From: Ananas comosus
Taxonomy: Eukaryota > Streptophyta > Magnoliopsida > Poales > Bromeliaceae
Reading direction: 5' to 3'
Assembly (NCBI RefSeq): GCF_001540865.1
Contig: NC_033636.1
Span: 1,773,197 to 1,837,196 of the forward strand
DNA length: 64,000 bases
Positions 25,483-38,596 of this stretch are shown in pieces (position 1 is the first letter of the stretch; the number at the start of each line of letters is the position of its first letter). The notes below the pieces were generated by a model, which was not told where the DNA came from, ran no database searches, and saw only the letters and a list, made by a program, of their open reading frames with translations. Both the position numbers and the translations under genes were made by a program.

Positions 25483-26340
25483 TTAGGGTTTAGGTATTTA
25501 TAAATATAAAATATTTATAAATATAATGTATTTTAATTATATATAGGCTTTAATTTAATTTGGGCCATTATTGTTGGCCCATAAAATAAACCCAACAAGT
25601 ACAACCGTGCAATGAGCTCAACTCTAAATATTACATAAACCACTCTTCTTTTTAGATTTTCACTGTTGCACATAATCCTAAAAACATGATAACATGTCAA
25701 ATTCCAATCCCTAATTTTTTCTCCCGCCTCTCTCTCTCTCTCTTCTGCTCGCTTCTTCTCTCTTCTCTCTCTCTGTCTCTCTTCTTCTCAGACCCTCGAC
25801 CCCAGTCAGGCAGTCACCCTTGCTCACATTTCTTGCAATTATTTTGTATTTTGAACTATTGGACATGTTGCATCAATTATAGTATGTTCTATAAAAATTA
25901 ATATATTGATTATATTAATGTCGAGAATTTCATCGGCTCGTTTAGAGCTCGAGCTCGGCTCGACTCGAAATTAGCCGTCGTCGAGCTCGGCTCGATCGAA
26001 TTAGGCTCGCTCGAGCTCGCGCTCGAAATTATTTACAAGCGAGCTTGGCTAGATATTTAGGCTCGAAATTAATTTCAAGCCGAATTTGAGCTGACATAAG
26101 CTCGCTCGAGCTCGGCTCGTTTCCACCCCTACCTGGCTTAACCGAGACACATCTCGCACTTTCGAATTGTGATTGGTTCTGATACCAAATGTAACGATCT
26201 AACCCGCTAGTAATAATAACTCGTTACACCCAAACAACCAGTCCAAAATATTTAAGCCCAGTTATTATTATGTGTTCATGGCCTTTTATGTACCCAATCA
26301 CAACTACATTTTAATCTACAGAGTCTCTCCTATATTTACA
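25080..26340 (-). mobile_element. TRIM-like element (minus strand) split by a hAT element
   Basis: Left LTR-like block about 25085-25225 and right block from 26190 share GCTAGTAATAATAACTC and the CAGTTATTATTA stretch. Reading the minus strand, the right LTR is followed by TTTGGTATCAGAACC, a primer-binding-like site. The short internal region is interrupted by the hAT element at 25363-26131. There is no coding capacity. Confidence 0.6.
25363..26131. mobile_element. Non-autonomous hAT element with 8-bp target duplication
   Basis: Ends TAGG... and ...CCACCCCTA are flanked by a perfect 8-bp direct repeat CCTGGCTT (25355-25362 and 26132-26139), the hAT signature. The interior is rich in GAGCTCGGCTCG words and holds an (AT)n run near 25445-25480. 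It sits inside the TRIM-like element. Confidence 0.8.
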
Positions 26341-26948
26341 ACAAGTCTGTTCCATCCCATGGGCAAGGTTATATTTCAAAAACTAATTGGATATTTTTCG
26401 CTGACTCTATTTTCGAATTAGTCTTTTTTCAAAAAGACTTTACAAAACGGGCCTTGAGGCATAGGGGAATAAACGAGCCGAACACTAGCGAGCTAGGGTC
26501 AGCTCGTGTTCGGCTCGTTTATTAATCGAGACGAACATGAGCTGGCTCGTTAAGATATCGAGCCGAAAAATTCAACTCATATTCGGCTCGTTTATTAATG
26601 AGCCGAACACGAGTTGGCTCACGAGCTGACCAACGAACAATAAATTAAAAAGGATTAGATTAAATATATATATAAAATAAATTTATAAAATTTTATCTAT
26701 TAAACTTTGATCTAACAGTTGAAACTTTACATATAAATAAGTCTTTTTATAATTAAACTCGCATTTATATTTTTATTTCGCTAAAAATTAAATAATAAAA
26801 ATATATATTATTATAATTATTATATATATAAAAGTATAAATTAATAAATTATAAAATATATAAAATATATGTATCGAGCTGTTATCGAGCGCAAACACCG
26901 AGCGAGCTGACCCAGTGGTTCGGCTCGTTTATTAAACAGACTGTGAGA

Positions 26949-26973
26949 NNNNNNNNNNNNNNNNNNNNNNNNN
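26949..26973. other. Assembly gap (25 N)
   Basis: A run of 25 undetermined bases. Confidence 1.
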
Positions 26974-26984
26974 ATATTACACTA

Positions 26985-27340
26985 TGATAAAATCATGTTA
27001 ACAATAAATACAATAAATTTTATCAAATTGTAGGCAAATTTCAGTTAATATATAATTAATAACCAAAAGACGTAAAATCTGTAACTGATTGAAAGTTTGA
27101 CTTACAAAACTAAACACATTAAAAGTTGAAGATAAAAGTATCACAACTAATAGTTAGAGGACGCAAAACTGTAATTTTATCTTCTCTTTTTCTTTTTGAG
27201 GTGTTAATATTGTGGGGAATTGGCCTTTTGGTCTTCTTCTTGGAAAGAAAGGCCTAGCCTATGGCGTGTCGCACTTCTGTAGAGGCGCATCAAATCTGCT
27301 AGAGAAAACGTCTTGATTTGGGACGGCTTTTTGTAAAAAC
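26985..27340 (+). repeat. Noisy second copy of about 24741-25090
   Basis: Near-identical in order to the earlier copy, but with scattered one- and two-base insertions and deletions throughout (for example GACCAAAACTG against GACGCAAAACTG). It starts just after the N gap. Confidence 0.85.
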
Positions 27341-30246
27341 ATCTCCAACGTAACGGATATTCTCGAATGAGTGATTTAGGATACACATTCTATCGTATTC
27401 ATTGTTTAGGCCATAAATAGATCAAACTCGAGAACATAATCAAAAAATTATTTTCTAGATGGACTTCTTAAATTCAGTTATCTATTATATTCCAGAAATT
27501 ATCATATCCCTATTTATAATTTAATGCTCCGAAGCGAAGCACAAGCATCCGAAATCTCGATATCAAGAAGCGATCTTGAAACATCAATAGAGGTGGTGGA
27601 TAGCACGTGGCCACAGGCTTCCGTGCTTCCGATAATATGCCGTCAATCCTATATATATAAAAATATATAGATATATATATATATAGATATTAAATCACTG
27701 TATATTCTCTTTATATATTGAACACTTTAATAAGTACAAAAATTAATGCTTTAACGATTTCAGTTATATAATTACCTACTTAATTACATCCTAAAAATCA
27801 GAAAAATTCTAGTATGCAATGGATAATGTGGTGACGTACGCGCGACAAGTCATCAAATGTCCTTAGGTCATCTCGTAATCACTTACAGAAAATATGTAGT
27901 CAAATGATATTATTTTATTTGTGGATAACCTTTTTATTTGTTTTTTTCTAACACTAAAATGTAAGCATTGAATTTAATTTTTATTAATAACCTGATCAGT
28001 GGCTTAAGCGACTGCTAATTCTATGTGGGCAAAGTTGATAAGTATAACACGAATGTCCTCTAAACACTGGACTTTAGCATCAAACACATGAAACCCAATG
28101 ACGTCATCGCTCTAGCTACCAAGCACTGAGGCAAATGGTTAGCAATACAATAAAAGGTCCGTGAAGTGGCTTCTCTCCGGCGGATACGTCTAAGCACCCC
28201 AGTATTTTTTGAGAGGTAATATTGTAAGAAAATGTACGAGCCGAGGGGTTGACGAAGTGTCGGCGCCTTCGGCCGGAACTCACGAAAAGTCCGTGACGAG
28301 CGGATCAGGATGTTCGGTTGTTGCTTTGTTGGGACGGATAGATTGCAGGCCTCGAGATATAAGATGCATGGGTACAGCGATCCGTGAGTGATACTTACCA
28401 CCCTTGTTTGATGTTATTTTTATGACCTAAAATTAAACATTTTAAACTCAGAGTCTTGAACAACCAGAAATCAACCTATAGTGATGTCTCTGACTAGTAA
28501 CTCCATTTTATTAGATTACGTTACGTGTGAGCTTTGAGTATTGTACCGGTTTACAGGAGTATATCAATTTAGTATGTTGGCTTTCCTCGTTCGAATTCAG
28601 GGTTTCTCACTTTGAGATAATAGCTGCTGGTTGAAAAAAGTCTGCCGAATTATTCAATTATAAGTATCATGTGTATAATTTCTAATTTTTCACTGGATGC
28701 AGTCTATAACTCATCTCTATATAATATTATCGTTAAATTATACTACAAAAAACCCAAACCAGTATATCCTATCTATGTAATGATATTTACCTACGATCCT
28801 TTAGTTTTAAATTTTGATCATTGATGTTTTTTTCTTTCGTTATACTCCCTCGTAAATTAATACAAACTTCAGATACCTTCTCTGTCTATTCGAATACTTT
28901 ACTTAGTCCCTTTTAATTTGAACATATATATTGTGACTACTTGAGATTACGAAAAAATAGTGAGTTTATGGGTTTATAATAAGATAAATATATAGAATAA
29001 TAAATAATGAAACCACCAGAAAACTATACATATTAATACTATTTTTAAACCATAGATAGGTACTAATTAAAAGTGAGATGTAATTAGTCGAAAACCACAT
29101 AGATACTTATATCAATCTATTAAAACCAATATAACGTGACATATGTAGTAGAATTATAAAATTGTTGAAAGACGCCCATTCCATTGGGTTATTTGAAATT
29201 TTATCCTTTTGTTATTGTTAAATATTTTAGATATTATCTATGCGCCATGTGGTTTCATCCCAATAAAATATTAACCCAACAATATCCATTAGTCGCTTCA
29301 CTTTAAGTACGCGTTGATTTATAAGTGTATCATTATATCAGTGTGTTCATTTTCTCGCTTTCCATCAGCCGCAAGTTGATGCTGCAAACTCTAAATTTAC
29401 CGTATATAATAAACTTCGTAAATAATATAGAAAAACTTTCAAATACCACATTAATTTATCGAGTTCAAATTTAGTACTTTTATGTTTTTAAACTTGTCAC
29501 TGGATTTAACCAAAAAAATTAAAGAAATTATGAAAAGAGAAAATAAAATCACGGCTCGTACTTTAAATGATACGCGTCTTATTAGACTTAATTCCAGCAG
29601 GTATTTTAAAAAAAAAGTATGCAAAACATAGGAACACTTATATTAAATTTTCCCTTATAATTATAAAATAGTAATAGTTTCATCTGAGATTTCTTAACTG
29701 TCCCCAGCAACTTAATTCCTAGAGTATATGATCCTGGATTTAGTTCTTCCATACGACTAAAAATATTCTAAAGAATCTGGCAATTCCTATCTGATGCCAA
29801 TGCCCTTGACGCGATCAAAAATATCTTTTTATTTATAGATTGCGCAAAAGGTTTGAGCTAAGGGTTTCGTTTGGGTATTATTAATCAATTTTTATTTTTT
29901 AAATATTATTTTTATATAAAATAATTGTGAAATGAATTAAATTGTGCTCGCCATTCCTTTACATCCAAGTACAGTTCTATTTGGTCCAATAATAAAAAAA
30001 TTTAAATTTTTTTTGGCTTTTGTATATTGTTAAATGAAATATATTACATTTCATAGAACGTATCTTATCGTACAAAAATCACATGCAAAAAAAATATTCA
30101 CATCTGATTTTACATAATCATTACTTGAAAAAATATTTTAAATTAAAAGAGCATATAAGCTCATAACGTCTCCTTATTTCTCTTTTTCGTATCTTTTGGA
30201 CTCTCTATAGAAACAACCAAAATTCCGTAGGAAATTTCATCTAATC

Positions 30247-30280
<34 letters not shown>

Positions 30281-32454
30281 TATTTTAATTTTATATATAC
30301 CAGAAACAGGCGGATTGAAAATACAAACAGTAGTGTAGGGACGAGGTGATCCAGTCAGCGGAAGAGCGCGAGCAACGTCACGGGCTAATGAATCGCGCGC
30401 TCACCGGACAAATACCGAAGTGCGTGCTCTCGTGCTCTAATGGTCTCTACGTGCTCATTGGCTTCTGAACTATGACATTGGAAAATTAGAAGAGCAATAA
30501 AAGAACATGATGAGCAAAAATATTTATAATATAACATGATTTTTTTGACTCAGTTTTTGATAAAAATCGGAGATCGTAATTGTAAAAACAAAAAAAGAAT
30601 GGTCTATTAGAACTTCGTAGCTAAAAAAGTTCAATACTTATATTATGAATTTTTATATGGACAAAATTATCTTCTTAAATAAATAAATATACTGAATAGA
30701 TTAATATCACGTATGAAAGAGTTTTTATTATAGTTCAATTCACAAAGAGCATGAAAATATCGATTGTTCGCGGGGGACGCTGGCTGCTCCACAGGGAGCA
30801 AAATAAGCCGTTCCTTACTCACTGCTTACGCAAACTGCGCGAACCTAATCTAGTGCACTGTAATGGATCATCTCGACCGTAAATAAACCCTATACACTCA
30901 AGAGGAGGGCGTTTGTTTGTATGCTACCAAGTTCGACTCATATTAATACGACTATTGTTTACGCAAATTAAGCCGCGTAGATCTCCTCTTCGTTCCGAAT
31001 CCGTTGCCTCTCTTCCGTCTATTGCTAAAGAGCCAATCAACGACTCGCCTCAAAAAATATATAATAATATAATATTAGGACATAATAGAATTAAATTATA
31101 TCTATAGACGATGACCGTATAGAATGTAAGAGGGGGAGAGGAGAGCTAGAGAGAAGAGAGTAGTAGGAGGCAGAGGGACGTAGGGAGACGAAAATATATG
31201 TTCATGAAGAGTGGGGCGGGGCGTGCAAACATAATGAGATCTGACCATCATCGCAGTCCGCCGGGCCATCGGGCCCACGGCATCTGGCGGAGGTGGGAAG
31301 TCTTCGCGGGTTGCAGGATATGTGTCAGCGCGGCAGGGGACGTGAGGGCGCTGAGCCAAGGACGAGGTAGGCAGTGTATGATACGCGAGACAGACGGCAA
31401 GAGCGCAGAGCATGGGGAATTCGGCGTCCTGACCATCGCTTCGCACTGCGCCGGCGCCGGCGCCGAGCCGGGCGCCGCAGCTCCCGCCGCGACCAGCCGC
31501 CCGACTGCCTTGATCATTCGGCTCCCATTTTCCGACTGCGGAATCGTCGACGACCTCGCGCTTCGCATGATTTCCGAATGAGTGTGACTTGGATTCTGAT
31601 ACCGAGAGAGATGCGAGCGAGAGACGTCCAACGACCAGCATAGAGTAGTGAATATACAAATTCATTAAAGTAATAACACCTCGTTACACTTTCTTTTTTC
31701 TTCTTTTTCTTTTCCTTTTCTTAATTCATCAACTCATCCAGATGTCATGTCCAAAATAAATACAGCATATAAAATCATAATTTGACTATAATTATAAAGC
31801 CAGTTATTATATTTTTTATGTTTAGTCATATTAGTCCTTTATTGTGTTTATAACTACTTTCTTGTTACGCATTCATAAAACAATCTGAAAGAATAGACAA
31901 CAATTTTTAACATCTGGATCATAGGTATTCGTTTTTTTCACACTATATTTCTAAACCAAGTCCTAGCTCATTGTTCCCCATGGGCAAGTGATACAAATTT
32001 CTTTATCTTCAATTATCTGATCAATCTAACTGACATATATTTGCGCATAGAACTGGTTATCGGAGGATTTCAGCTTGACGTCACTAAGAACATTATTTCT
32101 CCGTCGTGCCAACGAGAGATATAAGGAATCTTTTTTTTCAAAAAGACTTTATCAAGAATTCCTGAATAATTCAGACTGTGAATGCTAGTTAAGAGGACAT
32201 GTAAGATAGCGGCGACGATATCATCTGAAGCTTTCAGGCCATAGGTCAGCTCCGTAAAAAGTTAGTGTCCGAAGAAAACTATTCGGATAAAATTTTTATG
32301 AAACATACACGTTTCTTTTAATCTCAAATTTCAAATATTCGATCTCTGAGCAGAAAAGCAAAAACTACTCTATTTCTAGGGACCGATGACTGGACCGAAG
32401 GCAGATAATCTAAGATTCATCTCAGAGGCTCAGAAAAGAAATTCAACTCATGTT
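27341..32454. other. Poor-quality or highly diverged stretch, no gene supported
   Basis: Parts echo 25090-26340 in order but with dense small differences (CTTAAATTCAGTTAT near 27465; the CTCGTTACA...CCAAAATA...CCAGTTATTAT series near 31680-31810). A GC-rich block (31200-31640) has open frames on both strands but no recognisable protein. An (AAT)n microsatellite lies at about 30249-30278. I trust no coding call here. Confidence 0.5.
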
Positions 32455-32815
32455 TTTCTGGACTCGTTTATTAATGAGCCGAACACGAGTTGGCTCACGA
32501 GCTGACCAACGAACAATAAATTAAAAAGGATTAGATTAAATATATATATAAAATAAATTTATAAAATTTTATACATTAGACTTTGATCTATTTGAAACTT
32601 TACATATAAATGAGTCTTTTTATAATTAAGCTCGTATTTATATTTTTATTTTGCTAAAAATAAATAATAAAATTATATATTATATATATTATTTATTTAT
32701 ATATAAAAATATAAATTAAATAAATTATATAAAATATAAATATATGTATTCGAGCTGTTATCGAGCGAACACCGAGCGAGCTGACCCAGTTCGTGTTCGC
32801 TCGTTATTAAACAGC
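32455..32815 (+). repeat. Second copy of about 26575-26945 (hAT interior)
   Basis: Shares the long run from GAGCCGAACACGAGTTGG through the AT-rich centre to TGTTATCGAGCG, with small indels. Confidence 0.85.
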
Positions 32816-32942
32816 TGGAGAATCTGACCCCAGCTCGTGTTCGGCTCGTTTACTAAACGAGCGAGCCGATCTCGAGTTCATTTCGAACCGAACACGAGCT
32901 GGCTCGCGAACAGCGAGCTGGATTGCCACCCCTATTGAGGCA

Positions 32943-34715
32943 TGACACTTTTTTGTTTTTTGTAATTGCCTGTGAAAACACACATAACTGTAATAACCAA
33001 ATAGTGAACCAAATACTTTAGAAATCTTGTGTACTAAGACTAGGGGTGTAATGTGGGCCGAGTTGGCCCCATTCAGCCGGGCCAAAACGGGCCGGAGGCT
33101 AGCCCGACACGGCCTAGCCCCAAATTTCTTGGACCCTTGGCCCAGCACGGCTCCTCGGCGAAGACGGGGCCGGGCTTCGGGCCAACTTTTTTTATTTATT
33201 AATTTATTTAAAATATATAATTTTTTTTAAAAAAATAAAAATAAAAATAATATTTTTAAACAATAATATATTAGTGAGTATGTTCCAAATTTTTTTCAAA
33301 AAATATTTATAAAATAATAAATTTTTAAAAAATTTTAAATATTTTGGACCAAAATACCCTCCCCAACTGTCAAATATTTGACTGCTGGGGAGGGCATCTT
33401 TGTCCAAAGAGGACCAAAATACCCAACTCGCATGGAAGGCGGGCCAGTTCTGTGGGCTGGTTGGCAGACCTTGCACCCAGCTTCCAAGGGCCGGACCGGC
33501 GGCAGTTGGGAGAGTACAAACATAAAGCTGGAATGAGAATTTTGTACGAAATACAGAGTTGCAATTCTAAAAATTTTATTTTGCTTTTTATGCGGCTTCG
33601 TTCGGAACTGTGGGGATTGCATTACGTATAATAAAAAAGTGTGATGAAAAAATATTTTTTTTTCCGTACGTAATATTGTGTTTCGCATAACGCGATGAGT
33701 CGGTTACAACGTATTTTCTACGTTCTCACCGGAAAACGCAGAAACATATCTTTACATATTTTTATCCCAACTTCATTTTATTTAATAGCGTCGGATGGGC
33801 CTCAATACCAAACTAAACCTCATTTGCCCTTAAATTAGAGGCAAAATAAGTTTTTTTTTCTTTTTTTTTTTTACTTTTTGCTTTTTAAATATATCCTTCT
33901 ACTGTTATTAACTTTTCTTATTTATCCTTAAGTTTGGAACAAAATAGATATTTTGACTTTTTTAAATTCTGATAGAAATTTAATCCGGAGAGATAAAATT
34001 AACGCATATTAACAGCAGGATTATTTTTTAATAATAAAAAGAAAATATACGAGTGGTATATTTAAAACAAAAAGAAGAATTGAAATATACGAAATATTTC
34101 AGAAGTTTTAAGGGATACACTAGATATCATCCCTAAAAGGTTCCTTTAAATATCCTTATTTCCCCAAGGATGTTACTTTGTGGATTGGATTTTTTGAATA
34201 GGGATTTTAGTAATTTTATAATAAAATTTAAAAATTTTGAATAGTAATGAGGATAAATAAGCAAAATCCCCCTTGATGTTTGATATTCAACAGTAACTAA
34301 AAGTGTAAATTGAAAAATGTCCTAAAAATTATTATTTTTGTCAAATCAAACTTAGCATTAATTTAAAGCTAATCACCCACCAACCAATTCCGTGTTCAAA
34401 AGTCGCCAACGCACGTTGCACCTTTTTGAATGGATAAAAATTAATACACATACACAATACGATAATACCAGTTCAGCTGGGTCAAAAATGTATGGAGATC
34501 CCCTCAATACACGCTATTTTGAAATAGGTCCTTGATTAAAAGTATTTAAACTTTATTTCTTTCCACTTCATTTAATTTAATTTGAGTAATTTAACTTACG
34601 TTGAAGTTAAAACTTTAGTTAAATCAAATAAACCGTGATTCCGTAGAATTCAACTGCTCTAACTTATTTGTGTTTGGGAAAGGTGTAGATTTCATTAATT
34701 AATCAATCATTTGTA
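32943..34715. other. Repeat-rich intergenic DNA
   Basis: Includes a hAT-like left end TAGGGGTGTAATGTGGGCC near 33042 with GGGCC-rich subterminal DNA, and an imperfect hairpin at 33357-33394. No gene is supported. Confidence 0.4.
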
Positions 34716-34718
34716 AAA

Positions 34719-35071
34719 GGGAAAACTTCAAAAAAAAACCCGTGGTTTCGTCGTTTCTTACTTTGCTCCCCTATGGTTTAAAATGTATCAATTTGCCCCT
34801 CTGTGGTTTCTTTTTTCTCTTTTTTTTATCAATTTCATTATTTTTTTTCTTAAATCAGTGATAAAGTTAAAATTAAAGGATACTAAAGTGAATATTTGAT
34901 AAATCTAAATGGGTATCTGAAGTTTTTTGTATATAATTTAATGAAATATTAACGAAAAAGCTACCGAAAAGATAAAAACGAAACCACAGGGGGCAATTGG
35001 ATACTTTTTAAACCACAGGGGGGCAAAGTGAGAAACTATGAAACCACAGGGGGGGTTTTGAAGTTTTCTCT
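34719..35071. mobile_element. MULE-like MITE, second copy
   Basis: Inverted ends GGGAAAACTTCAAAA (left) and TTTTGAAGTTTTC (right), with the same TGTGGTTTC subterminal words and the same interior as the 7971-8324 copy. Target duplication not clear. Confidence 0.75.
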
Positions 35072-35072
35072 T

Positions 35073-36690
35073 AAAAACTCTCAATTCAATTGAGCAAAAT
35101 AACTCACATTAGAATAACTAAAACCCATGAATTTTAATTCAAAAAAAAGAAAAAGAAATTCAGGAGATCTATTTTTGCAATAACTTGTTTCTCTAGACAA
35201 ATTGCAGTAAATATAAATATTAAAAGTATTGTTCCTTAACAAATTAAGCTTTTATAAACAAATAATTATTTCGCATAATTTAATATAGTATCAAAAGAGA
35301 AAGTCCTAGATTCGAGAAAATTTACGTCTTAAGCCTATCAAAAAGTTTCGAGTCTAAATATAAGACAGAGTGTTAAGTACAAATATTGAAAATGCTGTTC
35401 TCTAGCAGCTTAAGGTCTAGAGAATAACGATTGTTCCTCAGCGTTGAAGGATTGGAGGCCCTCTTCGAACCCACGGATGACATGCGAGACCTCTGGTCAA
35501 GATATTGATCGAGTTAAACAACACCAAAAAGAGACTTTCCTTCCCGTCTCTTCTTTCAGCCATTTGGTGGGTAGTTTGGACGGAGCCGAACGACATTATC
35601 TTTCGGCAGACGCTCCCCAATCCTACTCAAAGTTTGGATCGAGTTTTACTCCTGTCGGCTATCTGGAACGCACCTCTTTGATTTTATTTAGCTTTCTCTT
35701 TCCTTTATTTTGACTCCTGACTCTCCTAAATTTTCTGCTCCCTTCTACTCTATATTTTCCTCGGAAGCCCCGGCTGCGTCCATTTTGTAAGCTAAGTTCA
35801 TCTTCCTAATGAATGAAGCGGGTAGCTCGCTACCTATTTCTCAAAAAAAAAAAATAATAACACTTCTGACCATAATTTTATTGCTTTCATATTTGAAAAA
35901 ACCTACACACTATCTCAATATTTGTATGATTTGTCGTCTTACGTGCTATCCTAATAGTTTCACATTGGATGAAAATAAGATTGTGAATTAGATATATAAG
36001 AAACTATGAACTCTAATAATAATAAATGTAATTAACCATTTTGGGACAGTGGTTTAAACCTAACGAGTTTTTATTGATAATAAATGTAAAAACTCTCAAT
36101 TCAATTGAGCAAAATAACTCACATTAAAATAACTAAAACCCATGAATTTTAATTCAAAAAAAGAAAAAGAAATTCAGGAGATCTATTTTTGCAATAACTT
36201 GTTTCTCTAGACAAATTGCAGTAAATATAAATATTAAAAGTATTATTCCTTAACAAAGTAAGCTTTTATAAAAAAAATAATCATTTTGCATAATTTAATA
36301 TAGTATCAGAAGAGAAATCCTAGGTGCGAGAAAATTTACGTCTTAAGCCTATCAAAAAGTCTCGAGTCTAGATATAAGAGAGAGTATTAAATATAAATAT
36401 TGAAAATACTATTCTCTAGCAGCTTAAGGTTTAGAGGATAACAATTGTTTCACATAATTTAATTAATACTTCTGACCATAATTTTATTACTTTCATATTC
36501 AAAAAAACCTATACAATATCTCAATATTTGTATGATTTGTCGCCTTACATGCTATCCTAATAGTTTCACATTGGATGAAAATAAGATTATAATTAGATAT
36601 ATACCATACTATGAACTCTAGTAATAATAAATGTGCTTAACCATTTTGGGACAGTGGTTTAGGCCCCACGAGTTATTATTACTAGAAGGT
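35073..36690 (+). repeat. Direct duplication of an LTR-type sequence; copy A interrupted
   Basis: Copy A (35073 to about 36060) and copy B (36088 to about 36690) share AAAACTCTCAATTCAATTGAG through CATTTTGGGACAGTGGTTT in the same order at high identity. Copy A carries a LINE-like insertion. Copy B runs on into GGTCGGGTCGTTA and TTGGTACCAGAATCGG (36705), an LTR end plus a degenerate tRNA-Met primer site, so the duplicated unit is LTR-derived. Confidence 0.8.
35436..35854 (+). mobile_element. 5'-truncated LINE-like (non-LTR) insertion with poly-A tail
   Basis: About 420 bases unlike their surroundings, absent from copy B at the matching place, and ending in CGGGTAGCTCGCTACC, a short spacer and A12. 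A 3' poly-A tail at the insertion border fits retroposition. Possible short duplication ATAAC. No reverse transcriptase remains. Confidence 0.6.
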
Positions 36691-36984
36691 CGGGTCGTTA
36701 TGCTTGGTACCAGAATCGGTTCACCAGCCGAAAGTATGAAATGGACCTCACATCACCAGATGATCTTAGACTGACGAAGGCATAAGTGTCTTAAAACAAA
36801 GAGATAGGACCAGTTATATGTCTCATGAGTGCTGGTTGGTATGATGCTGTTGCTTCTCCTTCAAAGAAAAGTCTAAACACAAACTCTCTCCGAATTCAAT
36901 CTCCTTTATTCTAGTAGGATTTCTTGATCATGTTGATGCATCTTCACCTAATTATAAGAAACAATTTTAAACTCTTCACTATTA

Positions 36985-37587
36985 GGGCTTGTTTGGTTCA
37001 AGGGTGGAATTGGAATGGATAATGGAATGGAAATGAATTGGAATGGTAATTGGAATGGCCCACTCCCTCAAGACGTTTGGTTTATTTGTGGATGGGAAAT
37101 TGGAATGAGTTATTCATATTTCATTATTTGGTTCGTATAAATTAAAAAAATTATAGGATACTATAATACTAATTTTACTCTTAAATATATATTTATATTA
37201 TTTAAAATTTATGAAAAATATAATACTATTCTCTAATAAGTTTTTCAAAAAAATATCAAATTTATTTTTAAAAACTTTTATTGATGTGGATTAGGGATAG
37301 GGTNGGTTTTGAGAGAGGATAGATTTTTTTTTTTTTTTTTTGATGAGAAAGGGGTGAAGAGAAGGAGGGTGAGATGGTTACATGGGCTTCGAAAACTTAG
37401 TGAGCTTCCAGAATGAAATCTCAATCCGGGCTAGAAGACCGGAATCAAGTTGAAGGCTAATGGGCCATTCCCATTCTGGGTCCGGAATAGAAATCCCAAA
37501 CCGATTCATGTGAACCAAATAAAATTAACCGGATTTGATCAAACCGATTCCCATTCCATACCCAAAATCGATGAACCAAACAAGCCC
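36985..37587. mobile_element. PIF/Harbinger MITE with TTA target duplication
   Basis: Ends GGGCTTGTTTGGTTCA and TGAACCAAACAAGCCC are perfect inverted repeats, flanked by TTA on each side (36982-36984 and 37588-37590). It is 603 bp, with GGAATGG-rich subterminal DNA and one N at 37304. No transposase. Confidence 0.9.
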
Positions 37588-37590
37588 TTA

Positions 37591-38540
37591 AAGTATCCTG
37601 ATTACTAAACATATGCACTATAAAAGTTTTCTTTTCTACTTGAGATGGAACTGGCCATTTAGGGGTTATATGGCGCAGATAAATTTTAACTACTAGTTTC
37701 TATAAGGTTGAACTACGGAAAATTTTCATATAAATATCTATTTTTTTGACTTTTGCTTATTGACTTTGAAAGATCTATATTTTGCTCCTTTAAAATTTTA
37801 AAATTATTTTCAGAGAATACGGTATTAATGGAGAGGGTAAAGTGATAGAATTATCTTTATTTCTCCTATAAAAAAATATATATATATTTTTAGCATTTTG
37901 AAGGGTATTTTTGGTATAAATTATAAGGAATTGATAAAATAGTGAGACGGAAGAGAGACTAAATGCAATAATTTAAAATATTGAGAAGATAAAATATAAA
38001 TTTTTTAAATTATTGAAAAAATTNTGTGTTCTCCTCCATCTGTAAATGATGTATAATCAACTAGACATTTATAGATGAAAATTTGCTGCGTGGACGAGCC
38101 ATGCTGGAAAGATGACAGGGTCGATGTAGGTGATTTGTTGGTTATATAGGTGAGGATTTGTTGGTAATATATGTGAATCTAGAGGTGTCACAAGTAGCTT
38201 GTCTTTTACATATTTCCTTACCGTGAAGTATCCCTGAATAGTGCATGTTGAGAACAAGAATTTTGAGAAATATAACATCAAAGTAGATCTATTGGTGGTT
38301 GTTTTCGTTGCCAAAGCAATGCATAATCCATCCATAGTGCATGTATCAACAATGGTAGCAACTGGTCACATGGGTTCTGAACCTCCAGGCGCAATCTGCC
38401 CCCCCTAGCAATTCAGAATTTAATTATAACCATTTGTTTATCGTTCGCAGATGCTAAAGTTAACGGGCCTTTTGTGTGTTATTTTGCGTCAGTTTAAAAG
38501 GAGCTGCAAGATTTTAACTTGACGATGATAAAAGGTTAGG

Positions 38541-38596
<56 letters not shown>

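Larger units (their letters stand above)
26462..32934. mobile_element. hAT element with 8-bp target duplication, apparently inflated by the N gap
   Basis: Starts TAGGGGAATAAACGAG and ends GATTGCCACCCCTA, flanked by a perfect 8-bp direct repeat TTGAGGCA (26454-26461 and 32935-32942). It belongs to the same GAGCCGAAC/AGCTCG-rich family as the 769-bp hAT nearby. Its left arm (about 26575-26945) is repeated just before its right end (about 32455-32815), so the original element was probably about 0.6 kb. The 26949-32454 material looks foreign to it. Confidence 0.6.

Noticed and set aside
31102..31665. Long frames on both strands in the GC-rich island
   Set aside because: Open on several frames at once because of composition, inside sequence I judge unreliable, with no domain.
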